Assembly (NCBI RefSeq): GCF_964355755.1
Contig: NC_092678.1
Coordinates: 16,524,922 to 16,588,921 of the forward strand
Length of the DNA: 64,000 nucleotides
Direction of reading: 5' to 3'
Source: Antedon mediterranea
Taxonomy: Eukaryota > Echinodermata > Crinoidea > Comatulida > Antedonidae
The position numbers and the translations under genes are program-made. Shown piece by piece: positions 12,101 to 22,510 of this stretch; within the stretch, counting starts at the first letter, position 1, and every line of letters starts with the position of its first letter. A model generated the notes under the pieces. That model had not been told where the DNA came from, searched no databases, and worked only from the letters and a program-made list of their open reading frames with translations.

Positions 12101-13253
12101 TGGGTTTTACAAGAACATTGATCCTATTGCAGAGAAATATTAATTAGATTTGGTGGCAATTTATTTACAAAATAATTAGATAATGTCTTTATGTTTACAG
12201 AGCATGATATATTGATTGTATTCTATGTTGTTTTTAACAGTTACTTTTACTGTCTGGTTGAATTTTTTTTGTAAAATTCTGTTTATGATATTCATAATAA
12301 TCTTCTACGTTTATTTCTGTAGGTTTTATTATTTAATTATGTTCGGTGATTTGATTCCTAGTGTTTATTGATTCTATTTATCCTTTATTATCCCAGGTGT
12401 TTTGTTTAGTTCTTCTATGCAGTGGAAATGAAAAAAGAAACATTTTTGTTTGCGAAAGCGGTATATAAAAGATTGGCCTATATAAATTACAAATATGCTG
12501 TAAAATGGTTTAACTTCTCCTACTCTTTTGGACTAGGGGCTATCTTTCCTAACCTCACATCTGCCATCAACCCTTACTGAAATCTTTCGATTCAGGAATC
12601 CTAAATCCGACCTCGTTATCTAAAAAATCAGAGGAATTGATAATTGGTGCTTATACTTATAACATAACCTATGCAAAAAGAGGTAAAACGTAAATTCTTA
12701 ACGACATTATTTTAGTTTAGTATCCTCAAACGTTTAATTATGATTATTAAACAACAACGTTTAGTTCAACAACACTTGGTTCCACCTTGAAAAGAGTTGG
12801 TCTATTTAGGCGATGTAAATCTAACGAAATTATAAACTTGCTACTAAATAATTAGGCCTATTCTTAAAAAAAATAAACATTAACAAAAAAATACATTTCT
12901 TTTGCATACAATTTGATTTAAAAGTTTGCGAAACAAATGCTACAAAATATCGTGATGCTTATTTTTCCTAATAAAACATTTAAAAATGAATAGAATATTA
13001 CTAGAATTTGATCCCAAAGATACAAACACTTCATGTTGGTTGGTGACAAGTGAAAACCGTTCAATTGTGTTGGTGTCGCCATCAGACCAATACAGTGTTA
13101 ATCTGCTAATGTCATAATCGACAGCGTAGGGTTCAGTTAATCCGACATTCTGAATAACTGATGCTAAAGTCAAATTTGCGTTGTCACTGGAACTAAGGTT
13201 TGTCATATATATTCCAGGAGGATCCTCTTTGTTGACTACAAACATAACATCAC
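1..13253 (-). CDS. Copy A of YWTD-propeller/C-type-lectin mosaic gene (partial, 16 exons seen)
   Basis: Minus-strand split gene. Exons in transcript order: 13,002-13,253; 11,344-11,506; 10,412-10,536; 8,447-8,692; 7,228-7,376; 6,556-6,624; 5,798-5,912; 5,571-5,618; 4,670-5,351; 3,670-3,859; 3,174-3,378; 2,541-2,752; 2,142-2,364; 1,516-1,749; 576-728; 1-124 (cut by the window). Every border is AG/GT and all junction phases agree, so the frame is open throughout. Domain order is YWTD propeller, beta-rich repeats, C-type lectin, six-Cys module, tail with an Asp-box. Many N-x-S/T sequons and no membrane segment point to a secreted or matrix glycoprotein; that role is inference. The 5' end is uncertain: the next homologous sequence lies beyond a Harbinger transposon in the upstream intron. 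I do not recognise a named orthologue. Confidence 0.8.
576..728 (-). CDS. Copy A, penultimate-type tail exon
   Basis: A 153-nt exon with acceptor ...GACAG and donor AAAG/GTAAAA encodes DYYDQGFVITKKLDNPDNEV, continuing to a Cys pair (FACNPSVG...VPSCYVQ) and GRWKG. Phase (2 nt in, 1 nt out) fits the exons on either side. The copy B equivalent differs at about six residues. No family recognised. Confidence 0.7.
866..1305 (+). mobile_element. LINE (L2/CR1-like) 3' end, copy A only
   Basis: Positions 866-1,001 encode the end of a non-LTR reverse-transcriptase ORF (NQTITAPRLWNALPSSIRF... to HEVS and a stop). A 3' tail follows with the word GCGCTATAAAAATT and ends in (ATT)n. W-N-x-L-P-x-x-I and the GCGCTATA..(ATT)n end are typical of CR1/L2-group elements. 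It lies in the intron between the Cys-rich and tail exons and is absent from copy B. Confidence 0.65.
1516..1749 (-). CDS. Copy A, acidic linker plus six-cysteine module
   Basis: This exon encodes a short Pro/Glu-rich linker with two copies of DEGTPEPV, then a six-Cys module (CHYDGASSQCDACVAGAHKC, then ENGKHTVCVSDPSKCP). It follows the lectin domain. The linker and its 3' splice site form a 33-bp tandem duplication (1,684-1,750), giving two TTCTTCAG acceptors 33 bp apart, at 1,749 and 1,716. Both are in frame, so two isoforms differing by 11 residues are possible. Copy B lacks this duplication and has a different linker (ESAVLRYAKEA). I do not recognise the cysteine module as a named family. 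Confidence 0.75.
2142..2752 (-). CDS. Copy A, C-type lectin-like domain (two exons)
   Basis: Exons 2,541-2,752 and 2,142-2,364 encode one C-type lectin-like domain. The first half carries the opening Cys (DLCRSGYTPYKETCYKVF), the W-x-x-A-x-x-x-C helix (TWDAAKAACEADNAQL) and the YWIGLKD strand. The second half carries KWLPNRPGTSLTEDC and WDIMDCTAILPAICEY. The sugar-specificity motif, usually EPN or QPD, reads NRP, and the WND motif reads WDI. Classical calcium-dependent sugar binding is therefore doubtful, and a protein ligand or a calcium-independent fold is likely. The second exon could read on to a stop near 2,082, but the GT at its end is in phase with the next exon in both gene copies, so I call splicing. 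Confidence 0.85.
3174..7376 (-). CDS. Copy A, beta-rich repeat region (DUF11-like), seven exons
   Basis: Seven exons (7,228-7,376; 6,556-6,624; 5,798-5,912; 5,571-5,618; 4,670-5,351; 3,670-3,859; 3,174-3,378) encode about 487 residues. The segments look like repeated extracellular beta-sandwiches: ...YYGIGDEVKTDFLVN..., ...VYVNVGQKVHMNLIVEFP..., with alternating hydrophobic strands, many N-glycosylation sequons (NTT, NNS, NST, NIT, NFT, NKT, NGS) and few cysteines. The G-D/Q-x-V-x-x-x-(V/I) strand resembles DUF11 or conserved-repeat domains and integrin-alpha-like sandwiches, but I cannot assign a family. The 682-nt exon is the largest of the gene. The 48-nt exon at 5,571-5,618 is supported only by splice sites, phase (2+45+1) and conservation in copy B. 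Confidence 0.75.
5937..6220 (+). mobile_element. tRNA-derived SINE inserted in copy A intron
   Basis: A 284-bp insertion absent at the same place in copy B (33,920). Its head holds a good RNA polymerase III A box (TGGCTTGGTGG) and B box (GGGTTCAAGTCC), and its tail is (AAATA)n. The first 26 bp, AGGAGTGGAGCTGTGGC..., are present twice at the head. It sits just 5' of the 5,798-5,912 exon in transcript order. Confidence 0.8.
8447..13253 (-). CDS. Copy A, YWTD (LDL-receptor class B) propeller exons
   Basis: Four exons (13,002-13,253; 11,344-11,506; 10,412-10,536; 8,447-8,692) encode about 262 residues, the size of one six-bladed YWTD propeller. Signatures are LYWSDGDTNTIERF, LYWTEKKEGRIEVINLDGTN, YLYWTDRG, MYWSDWSSKLIEEANLNGTN and YLYWTDT. 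The N-L-D/N-G-T-N turn after the YWTD strand is typical of the family, which binds extracellular ligands in LDL receptors, nidogen and LRPs. The propeller is the first recognisable domain; no EGF module is visible at its end, unlike most LDLR-type proteins. The intron after the third exon begins 45 bp from a 23-bp minisatellite array. Confidence 0.85.
9722..10367. repeat. 23-bp minisatellite, about 28 copies (copy A)
   Basis: Near-perfect head-to-tail array of TAGTCTACATAATACGGTAG+TAC (23 bp). I saw one variant unit (TAATGCGG near 10,057). It lies in the intron after the third propeller exon, ending about 45 bp from the splice donor at 10,411. The unit contains the palindromes AGTACT and ACTAGT. 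Confidence 0.97.
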
Positions 13254-14439
13254 CTGTATTATTAAAACATAAAAAAAAAAACGTTTACTTGAATAATAAC
13301 ACCTAAATAAACAATAAGTATAACAAAATTAAACATTAACACACTAATTATTATTCTATTAAACATTAATTATTGGGATAAAGTTCTTTGCTGATTCACA
13401 AATAAATGTACGAACAAATCAATTAAAATACTTATGCACAAAACAAAAGCGATTTTGCAAAGTTCCAAAGGACTAAATCTGCTTCAAGAGGCGACTTACA
13501 GGTCCTAAAGTAATATTGGAATGTTTCTGTCGTTCTCTTAGTTATTTTGCGACACATTTAGTCTATATTATGTATTACCATCTGTTTAAAAAAAGTATTT
13601 CAATATCAATTCCTTTAAATTTAAGTTTTAAAAATGTTTCTATTCGTATTTTTTTATATCGAGTGTTATATTGTAAAGAGTTTAACAAAGTTAAGTATTA
13701 TAGATGTTTATATTTTAAAGGCCTCTGGATACTAGTTGGCCTGAGGATTCAGCTAGAAGGGTTACCCTCTCTAAATAAAGTGGAAACAAGTTAATAAAAA
13801 AACAACATCAAAGCCGATCTCTACAAAATTATTAAAAGCATTCACTCCACATTTTCATTAACAGGTTTCTTACAAGCATTGTTCAGTCCCACTATCGCAA
13901 TATTAAAACTGTAGTTACGCCTTACGCGTCTTTTACACCTAAAAATCACCTCTTAACTTTTCATCTTCACGACGCGCAAGGCGCGGCAGCTTGGTTTCCA
14001 TTAAATCGCTGCACTGTCGCTACGACAAAACGTCGTAACGCTGTTCCCGACGCAATCGCAATCATCGCAGTCAAATCGCCAAAGTTCAACCAGGCTCAAC
14101 CTTGCAGATTTGTCGGGGACGAATCGTAACTATTATCCAATCACACGCTGAATATCAGTCGACGTCACTCGTGGCGGGAATCTGCTCGCTTGTGTTCATT
14201 ATGATCCACAAACATCGCAATGATGATAGCAGCTAGCGACAAACAATTTTGACGTGCCTTTTCTTAATAAAGTCAGGGAATTTCGTTGTCTCTACGAAAA
14301 AAGTAATACGAAAATAAATACGAGAGAAAAGCAATGCCTAGAGTGAGGTGGCGGTCAAACTCGGTCGTACTGTTGGAAAATGCATTCAATGGTACCATAG
14401 TGTGTCCGGATCACATTTTCCAGGTTGGCCTAGAACACT

Positions 14440-15030
14440 TCTCTATTTAACGCCTACGATATATTCTCCATCTAGCCAAAAGTATCCCGTAGGCATTTTC
14501 AATCATGCGTCTGGCCCTTGAAAGTCTGTAATTGTAAACATTTTCTGTACTTCGGTCAATCCTTTGCCTTGGTATGACTTCATCATCTATTTCTTCAATT
14601 GGAAGATTTCGTCACATACTAAGAAAGTTTATACCCACTCACTTCTTCTACAGGGCACTGGCACTACAATCCCGGGAACAGAACCGCATCGTTGTCCCTT
14701 CTGTATCCCCTGATGTTAACATAGGTGAATGTGTATTTAGCATCACAGATACCCATGATTACAATACTATGGAAGTTCTTGTAGAAGTTCTAGTTAGAAC
14801 ACCCATTACTGGGGCATTCTATGCACACATGTTTGCCATCCGCAGCTCCTAAAACATGCGAAAAATTTCATCGGTCAAAAATTAAGTCTTTTGTAGTTGA
14901 TGGCATCCGCATGTAAACAGGCATTAATACACTCCAAATAGCTGAGCATGTTTCTATTACCACGTTGCTTATAGTGAATCTTCTAATTTTGAAATTGAAC
15001 GCCTGCGAACTTGAGAATCACCTATTGCCA
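14440..15030 (-). pseudogene. HARBI1-like DDE transposase remnant (copy A)
   Basis: Reading the minus strand across several frames gives the family order: TISNVVIETCSAIWSVLMPV, then FDRWNFPHVLGAADGKHACI, then YNTFHSIVIMGICDAKYTF-like residues, then [12 protein letters not shown], then [16 protein letters not shown]. The G-A-x-D-G-K-H and R-A-R-R-x-x-E-N-A-(F/Y)-G motifs identify a DDE_4 (PIF/Harbinger) nuclease. Frameshifts, stops and a short deletion relative to copy B make it non-functional. Confidence 0.85.
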
Positions 15031-15660
15031 GATATATAATAGTTACAGAAAGGCCACAACTAAATTCACACATTTCATTAAGAAGAGACACATCGAAATG
15101 ATAATTTAAAAAGATATTATTACAAGTTGAATAAATTAATCAACAAGATTTAAATGTTTGATATTTCATTGACCTATTAATATTGCATTCATGCCAGAAA
15201 GGAATATAGAGAAAAGACTACGACAGACTGATGCTGAAAAAGGAGACCAGACACTAGTACCTTTACAGTCATCAATGTCCTTTCATGCATCGTGTATGCC
15301 ATTTCTGCATTAACAGCATCATCTTCGATAGGATTGGATTATAAAAATTAATTGATTTCCGCTAAAAATGATACAATCCTCAGATTCTGGTAATGTCTGC
15401 TTATATCCATGATATGACACGCACCTCAAAAATATGTTCCTCTGTACACAAATGTTATTTACAAGGCAACATTGATTTTGAGTGATTTAATTGGAATCCA
15501 CTATCTTTGTTAACGAGTATTGACTCGATATTGATTATATGATTTATATTTGCCTGGTAGAAATTAACATTTTTATTAATAATGGTTTGCCTATTTTTCT
15601 AAAACAATATGTCTGTACTATAGTGCAGAGATTTTGTCAAACGTGGCACTACACTATGCA

Positions 15661-15840
15661 GCATACTGTAAGTTGTAATACTAAAAACATATTTTATATA
15701 TGACACAGTATACAGTCAGTTATCTTGATAACATAGCATACCGTAAGTTGTAATACTTAAAACATATTTTATATATGACACAGTATACAGTCAGTAAAAA
15801 CATTTTATATATGACACAGTAAACAGTCATTTATCTTGAT
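15661..15840. repeat. Tandem repeat, about 78 bp, 2.3 copies
   Basis: The words GTAAGTTGTAATACT, ACATATTTTATATATGACAC and AGTATACAGTCAGT recur at about 15,669, 15,750 and 15,790. It lies inside the Harbinger-like element. Confidence 0.8.
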
Positions 15841-16156
15841 AACATAACATCAATCATCATGCATAAACTATTTTACATGAAACATTATACTGTTAATGTA
15901 ATAACTCATGATTACATAAACATCAGTGGACTATTATATAAAATAGTTATGATCATTTTGTTTACATAATAGAATCATTTATTGTGATATAACACGAGGT
16001 GGACATAATAAACAAAATTATAAAATATCTGACAAAAAATATACATAAATAGATATACAGCAGTGAGTAATAATACATGATAAAACACTGTATATGACTC
16101 AGGTAATAATTGATATCATTATTACAAGAAGTCATCATATTCATATTTCTGGTGTA

Positions 16157-16520
16157 ATAGGCCGGCTGTACTACAATATGCTCTGCTAAGCCAAGCCCAC
16201 TAATAATATGATTACATAGTCTAGTAAGTAGGCTTTGGTAAGGCCCAGCAGGCTAGACCAAGTACATTGGCCCCTAATATAGGCATAGTACTTGGTAGTA
16301 TATAGTAAATACTCTTCTAGCCTTAGTATTTAGGCTAGCTAGGCTTTATTTAATTAATATTGTAATAATACTTACTAGGCCTAGGTACTAGCTAGCCTAG
16401 CTAGGCATATTTTTAGCTACAGTAGGACCAGAGTATAGGCTATATGACTGATGTCCTGATAGGATAGGCCTCCATCATAGGCTAGAATAGTTTAGCTCTA
16501 GCTAGGCATAAACCTGTGTA
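16157..16520. repeat. AGGCCTA/CTAGGC-rich island in Harbinger element
   Basis: Dense clustering of AGGCCTA, CTAGCTAG and TAGGCTAG words in otherwise AT-rich DNA, with no ORF. Similar islands lie at 19,050-19,215, 20,440-20,690, 55,020-55,450 and 62,190-62,345. Confidence 0.7.
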
Positions 16521-17644
16521 GAAGGCCGGTTGACATTCTTAGCTATCTGTTAAAGTACTCTCGGTCTTTTTTAATCCATATATCTTTTACCGTATCTCAA
16601 GAAAATATTTGTCATAGAGTGTTACTTTTGGTGTCAAATTGTTTGGAACATATATTTCTATGTAGACTTTTACAACTGTTTGCCCTAAAATGCTTGGAAA
16701 AAAGTTAATTTATTGGCATATTTCCCTTCAACAAGTAAAATATACTAAAAAATCAAAGAGATGCAGGGTTGGAGTATTATGAATCCAAATCACTAGTTGT
16801 AAATCTGTCATAAAACATGTTTTGAATTGTTACAAAAAGAAAATATCTAGTCAACAAATTACAAAGTATGTCAGTAAGTTAATCAAAGTTGGTTAATTAG
16901 ACAAAAAACAATTGGCAAATGCCTATGTACACGGCACATATCCATATTGTAAAAAAAAACAAATGTTAAGAGAGCATTAACGAATGGCGTTTAAAGTCAA
17001 GGTGTTCAGACACAACAATCACAACATTCCATGCCTGATCATTATTTCTATATTCAGATATTCATGACAAACGCACTACAGTTTACATTGTAAAGTTGTT
17101 TTTTGTTTAGCCACCTATATCCCCAAAGGACTCATTCAGAAGCTTTATCAAGCGGAAAGCTTATTATCTACGGCTGACATTTTTGGTATTTTGTAAACTC
17201 GACTAATTGATAGGTCCAAGCTGCTGGACCAAAACAACGTCATGGAAAAGAGAGTATATGATTGATCACGGTTGAACGATTTTGGCTGACTTGACGCGAA
17301 TCAACACAGTGAAGTGTACTGAGCAATGCATGTCCAACACACGCGAACATAATGTATAGAAATTCATTGAATATTAGTTTAAATAAACACTGTTTTTTAT
17401 TTAATAAAAATGTAATATCAAATTTGATTGGATTTTACAGTGTTGATATACATAATATGTTACTAAAAACCGTATTTTTAAAGTTCATACAATTGCTTAC
17501 TGAGGGCAGAATTTATTTACTTCGTTCGTAGCTAAAAACGATTCGTTTCGGCGATGTTTTGGACTCAAATTTTTATAATTCCTTCTTTATTTTATTATTG
17601 ATACAAAATATCAACCGGCAATTCATGCATGCATCGTTATCTCT

Positions 17645-17734
17645 AGAATGCTGCTGATCAATGTTGAAGAAACTTAAAGACCCTTTATTTGCATACTTTC
17701 AGTAAGTTGCTTCAACATTTATCCGCAGCATTCT
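17645..17734. ncRNA. Candidate microRNA-like hairpin
   Basis: Two 31-nt arms (17,645-17,675 and 17,704-17,734) pair with only three single mismatches around a 28-nt loop, giving a 90-nt hairpin. The arms begin AGAATGCTGC and end GCAGCATTCT. Size, loop and mismatch spacing resemble an animal pre-miRNA. I match it to no known miRNA, and since it lies inside a transposon it may be a small inverted-repeat insertion instead. Confidence 0.35.
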
Positions 17735-18459
17735 GCTACAGTCATTCATCATCTTTGTGTTTGTTGTTAGGTCACAAGCTACATTTTATGTACAGATAAA
17801 TCCTATATATGGGCATATGGCGTTAAATATTTGTTCGTCTTATAAACAGTTAAAATAGTGATAAGTCTAGGCAGGCCGAGTAGAGAATTCTCTTTTAAAA
17901 CAAGGAATCACCTAGTTTCATGTTTCAAAATGTATAATAAAAAAAAAATCTATTTTAAATTTAAAATTTATTTTAATTCTCACAGTATCATTATAGTCGA
18001 TATCTTTCTTACATTACATTCAAGTTATACTTCTATGAACAAAAATAATTATCGTAATTTCTATAATTTTAATTAAAATATGAAAAAAATAACGTAAAAA
18101 GCACTAATTTACTTATATACCGCATTGGGAGAAAATCGTTGTTCGTCGGTATCTGGCGTTACGCCAGTTACCGGCGAACAAAGTTCTCGAACAAAGTACA
18201 GTACTGCATATTAGTGGATGTTTAAGAAAGATTAATTAAGCTTGTGAACAAATTGTCTCTATAATTTAACTTTATTATATCCGGGACATAATGTAATGGA
18301 AGTTACCAACTGTCGGTGATACAATGTAGCGATTTAATGGAAATCAGGCTTCATGACGTGCCATTATTTTTACTCGATATGCGTACATGTGGTAGATTGT
18401 ATAATGCTTTAGGAAAAAATAAGTAATACCATTATCTAGTTACCGATATATTTGATTAA

Positions 18460-18522
18460 TTTACCGTCACCCGTGTGTGAACGAATAACAAGAACCACAG
18501 GGATAATAGAAATGTTAATGTG
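18460..18522 (-). CDS. Possible signal-peptide exon of copy A (no ATG found)
   Basis: Minus-strand reading toward a donor ACG/GTAAAT near 18,460 gives a hydrophobic run (TFLLSLWFLLFVHTRVT in one frame, ISIIPVVLVIRSHTGDG in another). The second frame ends in phase 1, matching the 2-nt start of the first propeller exon (13,253) to give ...TGDGDVMFVV. The same segment in the third copy (about 45,470-45,530) is also hydrophobic (IIIFLVILVVCLHTGDG). No in-frame ATG is visible in either, so this is either a decayed first exon, one part of a longer 5' structure, or chance. Confidence 0.25.
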
Positions 18523-18592
18523 TAAATAAATTTTGATTATTAAAAATGTTTAGTAATGTTAAAAAACTTAATTCCGAAAACATTTTTTGTTA

Positions 18593-21055
18593 AAGATGTA
18601 TTGTCCCCCTGAAAAAAAAATGTTTTTCAATATTTTTGTTGAATAGGCCATTTTAATTGCACATAAAAGTTATTCACTTTGACCTCAATTTGGATTGAAA
18701 AAAATAATTTTTTACACGGGAAAATCGCAATTTAATGCAAAAATTAACCAACCGGAAGCTATTTGTCTGGAAGACAAATGTGTTCCGGTTTAATTTAACC
18801 CTTGACCTGAGTTAGCTCATAAATATTCATATTGTATGGATACATCGTGTGGATGATGATGCTTTCCAAATCAACAGCCAACAACGATAGCAATGCATGC
18901 GTGCGCAAGAGAGTCGAGTAGTGATTCGAGACGAATCTTGAAGAAAACACGAAAACCATAGCTAGCAGAATGCTAAGTTAGAATTACAGTTGGTAACTTT
19001 GATGTTGAATCTTATTCATTTAGGTGAGTTTTTGTTTTGCTAACAGGAGAGGCCTAGCTAGGCCTAGGCCCGAATTTGCTGTTACTGTACTACTAGTCGG
19101 ATTTACTACTACTACTAGCACTGACAGTCTCGAGTAGCCTAAACTGCTGCCTACTTCTGTCTCTAGAAGTAGAGTGTAGTAGGCCTAGGCAGTACACTGC
19201 TAGCTAGGGCTACAGTAGACCACCACCAGAAGGGATGTATTTTTGTTTTAATCATGATGAATTGGTTTAATTTTTAAAGATTTCAACTATCTATTCAGCA
19301 GTGAAAATAAAAAAAAAAAGAAAATCTAAATATTGTTTTGGATGTTTTACTGATGCAATATTTAAAAAATATTTTCTGTATCAAATGCAACAGGTTCAAA
19401 TTAACATTCCGCAAATAAACATTTTATGCAGATATTTTGACACAAATTTCTTTTTTTTTTTAGGTTGATTGATTGAACAATAAGAGCAAGTAGTGAGAAA
19501 CATAAAATGTATCGTACAGTGGCAACATTCACAATTTATTGAAACGTTTCTTACTATTAAAATGACACTTTGTAATGGATGTGAGCGATCTTAGAAGACT
19601 ATAGCTGTCGTAATTACTGCCACAATCAACACATTGATAATTAGTAGACAAATTGACACAAAAAACAATACCGGAATTCAATAAGATATACTGTATATAT
19701 ATATTTTATTAACTCCTTTTGCACTGTAATATTTACAGTAAAATTATGAAGTGCAAGTAAATTTGAAGAATTTATCCTGTGTACTGTTGTAGTAGTTTTT
19801 TTATTATTTATTGAATGTTATGTTTACAAAATAATATACTGTACATATAATACAAAAAAATATACAATATTTTACAAGCTGGACAAGAACATATTAGCCG
19901 AATGCAGCAGGAGAGTCAGAAATATTTTTCCTGCAATATCCATTCATATTCCAATACCGAGTCTATCATTGTTGTCTTTGGGTGACCTCTGTTCCAGTCT
20001 TCATCAGCTCAACGTCTTTAAAAAAAGTAAAAGCAAAGTATGAAAATCTGGAAAAAATAGATCATGCATATTTAGTGCAAAATTGGGCTAGTGAAATTGC
20101 TTACTTTGACAAAGTCAAATAAGTATACTACCTTTCTATGGTAATTAAAACACATTACTTATAATGTTATAACTTATAAAAAGAGAAAATAAATATTTGA
20201 CTTACTACAGTACAGAGAACATTTGTTTGTGTTGTAAAATGGCTAAGCTGGCTTTTCCCCTCTGTCTACTTGTACAGTGCTGCTGTAAGGTTCTCAATTT
20301 CAGGCTTGTATTGCAACCATTTTCCCTGAAAAATGTTTGTTTTATTTTTATCATAAAAATTAGTTAAACAAGCTTCAACTGTAAATATATATGGTACAGC
20401 AAGCTGGCTGTATTTTCGGAATGTAGCTAAGATTGATGGCATATAGCCTAGGTCAGTCTATGAAGAGTACAATGTATAGGGCCTAGCTGGGCATCTTCTG
20501 CAGGGACCCGATTGTCACAGTCTGCTTGCTACTAGCCTAGTAATATGCAGCAGCATGTATTAATTATTCTAGGCCTAGCCCTGAACGGAAAAAATCCCAG
20601 GCTAAGTTAATTAATTTACCTTCCTGTTATTATTGCGTTATATATATTATTATATTTAAAATAACCGTCTAGGCCTACTTACCGACAAATTAACAGCTCA
20701 GCCTTACATATTTATACGATCAGGCCAGGGAAACCCACAGTCGAGTCGCGTCGATCTCTGGTGGTGTTGTTGTACATACAACGTGCATCGTCCATTGTTA
20801 GATCAGATCTCTGCTGTGTGGATGCTCATTAACATATCATGCATATGTATGAGTTAGCTCTACCGGCCTAATTTCTGAGCCGATGAGTTCGAAAAAATGG
20901 TAAACTTATTTTGATTTTTTTATAAGCGAAATCAATATTTTTTTCGGATTTTTTTTCGGTGGAAGTGAATAACTTTATGTTAACTACAAAACGGTCTATT
21001 CAAAATTTGATTTTTTTCATCTTTATTTTTCATTTTTTGGGGGACAATACATCTT
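18593..21055. mobile_element. Inverted-repeat DNA transposon with TA target duplication, 2.46 kb
   Basis: The ends are inverted repeats opening AAGATGTATTGTCCCCC (left, 18,593; right, complement ending 21,055), with further similarity inward (GTTATTCACTT at 18,670 and its complement near 20,970). TA flanks both ends. The third paralogous copy (about 45,575-45,600) has the joined flanks without the element. TA duplication suggests the Tc1/mariner superfamily. No transposase ORF is seen, so it is non-autonomous. Two AGGCCTA islands lie inside, and there is a coding-like stretch at 20,268-20,330. Confidence 0.75.
20268..20330 (-). other. Coding-like terminal exon inside the TA element
   Basis: After a TTTTTCAG acceptor the minus strand reads GKWLQYKPEIENLTAALYK and then a stop TAG, an ordinary-looking C-terminal coding exon. 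A second possible acceptor and short ORF (VELMKTGTEVTQRQQ, stop) lies near 19,965-20,016. They may be remains of the element's own gene or captured host exons; I recognise neither. Confidence 0.3.
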
Positions 21056-21860
21056 TAAATAATAACGAAGTAATTCATATTGAAATCTTAAAATACACAG
21101 TAGCCTACTTTGAAGCGCATAAAAGTTTCTTTCTTAATGTAGAAGCAGTTGGTGGGAGATACATTTACATCATTGGTAAATACTAAAATAATATTAATAA
21201 CGTACCTTTACTTAAATGTAGAAAGGTGGAAAGAAAGAAACAGATGAATTTCCAACAGGCCATTTTTTAAAACAATCTAACTTCACAGTCTGTTAATAAA
21301 CAATGTTCAATTACGTTGTCAAAGACGAATGTGCAGCAATCACACGGTCGCAATATTATAACTAACGCTATTGTCATGACGTCATTTGTTTTTCACTTTG
21401 GGCATTGCGCGTACGATAGGCATGCTGAGCAAAATCTATATTAAATGGTATCGTGTGAGATATTTATGCAGTTTTTATCATGTATACTGTTATTTGTAAC
21501 CCTTAGGGTGAGTTTGAATTATAGTCAACAATTAATATGTTGTGCCGGGATTTGCGTGTGGAGTCTTTTTGTTGTTTCACCTTTTGAATTATATAAATTG
21601 TTTGTTTAAGCAGTTTCATATCTCTAGGCATCGCTCGTTATTATGCCGTTTGATTTGAGTCGGCGTACGTGGTCTACTTCTTCCTACTATTATTTACTTC
21701 TTTCCCTTTTCAGGGATTTTATTAGTTCAATATATATTGACCTTTGGCCCTAATACAAACAAATAAAAAATAACTATAACTTAAGATAATGATTTCTTAT
21801 TTCAAAAGCAAAGTAGACGTATTTTCCTAAATTATAAGTAAAGTTTGTGTTGGAAAGTAA
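21056..21860. other. Gene-poor upstream region shared with third copy
   Basis: No coding signal. Positions 21,056-21,380 are paralogous to 45,595-46,150 (for example CACACGGTCGCAATATTATA). Beyond that I see only AT-rich sequence. Confidence 0.6.
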
Positions 21861-22510
21861 TAAACATAGCTTATTAATAGAAGGAAAAACACGAATAATT
21901 CTTGGAATAAAATTTTTTCTAAATCATAATAAAATGTGCATTGCAAAATAAAATGATATTCATCCTCAATAATGTTCTTTTTACATAATTTACACGTTCT
22001 CTTACATCTTTCTACACCCTAACATCTGCCCTTTTCAATTTCTAGCTCTAATATCCCTAAACGTAACTTAGTTAATAATCTTCTTTGTTTAAAATTAATG
22101 ATGTTGGTCAAGTGATAATTTAAACATATTTCTTTTTTATAAAGAGAAAAGAGCCTTAACTTATTATGTAAACTAAATGTTTGAATGCATTTTTGTTTTC
22201 AATATCACATAAGCTCAACTTAAATTCTCTCAAAAATAAACCTTTACTATTAACATATTGTTGTAACCATATACAACCAAAACCAGTAGAAAAAAAGTAA
22301 GTGTTTGACCTGTTGTGCCCAACAATTCTCATTACGGTTAACTTTTCTAAGTTGAAACTCATAACACTTAAAAATGAATCTGTCATGATCTAAAGTAATA
22401 ACATGTAACCAAAAATCTTATAACTGTAACTAAACAATCCAAAGAAAGTGGTAATCTACCTAACTCAGAAGTAACAGTAATAGAGGGGGTAGTTCCAATC
22501 CATTTTTTTA
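21860..22510 (-). mobile_element. LINE reverse-transcriptase C-terminal fragment
   Basis: Minus-strand reading gives TVTSELGRLPLSLDCLVTVI, GFGCIWLQQYVNSKGLFLRE and then CKRTCKLCKKNIIEDEYHFI followed by LQCTFYYD. The E-L-G-R-x-P-L box and terminal C-x-x-C...E-D-E-x-H-F-x-x-x-C zinc motif are known from the C-terminus of invertebrate non-LTR elements. Broken into at least three frames and 5'-truncated. Confidence 0.7.

Larger units (their letters stand above)
13988..18350 (-). mobile_element. PIF/Harbinger-like DNA transposon, 4.36 kb
   Basis: The ends are inverted: AGCTTGGTTTCCATTAAATC at 13,988, and the complement of AGCCTGATTTCCATTAAATC ending at 18,350. A decayed HARBI1-type nuclease lies inside at 14,440-15,030. 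The third paralogous region (45,340-45,360) joins the two flanks directly, an independent sign that this whole segment is an insertion. Target-site duplication not resolved. It also contains a 78-bp tandem repeat (15,661-15,840), an AGGCCTA-rich island (16,157-16,520) and a long hairpin (17,645-17,734). I see no second (Myb-like) ORF. Copy B keeps only the left 1.4 kb (41,815-43,243). Confidence 0.8.

Noticed and set aside
13490-13560. Upstream exon of copy A (MCRKITKRTTETFQYYFRT with GTAAGT donor)
   Set aside because: The donor is lost in copy B (TGGAAGT) and the peptide is not protein-like.
15395-15396. Junction of a simple tandem duplication at the end of copy A homology
   Set aside because: The Harbinger element spans this point with both ends intact and the third copy shows its empty site, so copy A is continuous here. 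The break is in copy B at 43,243.
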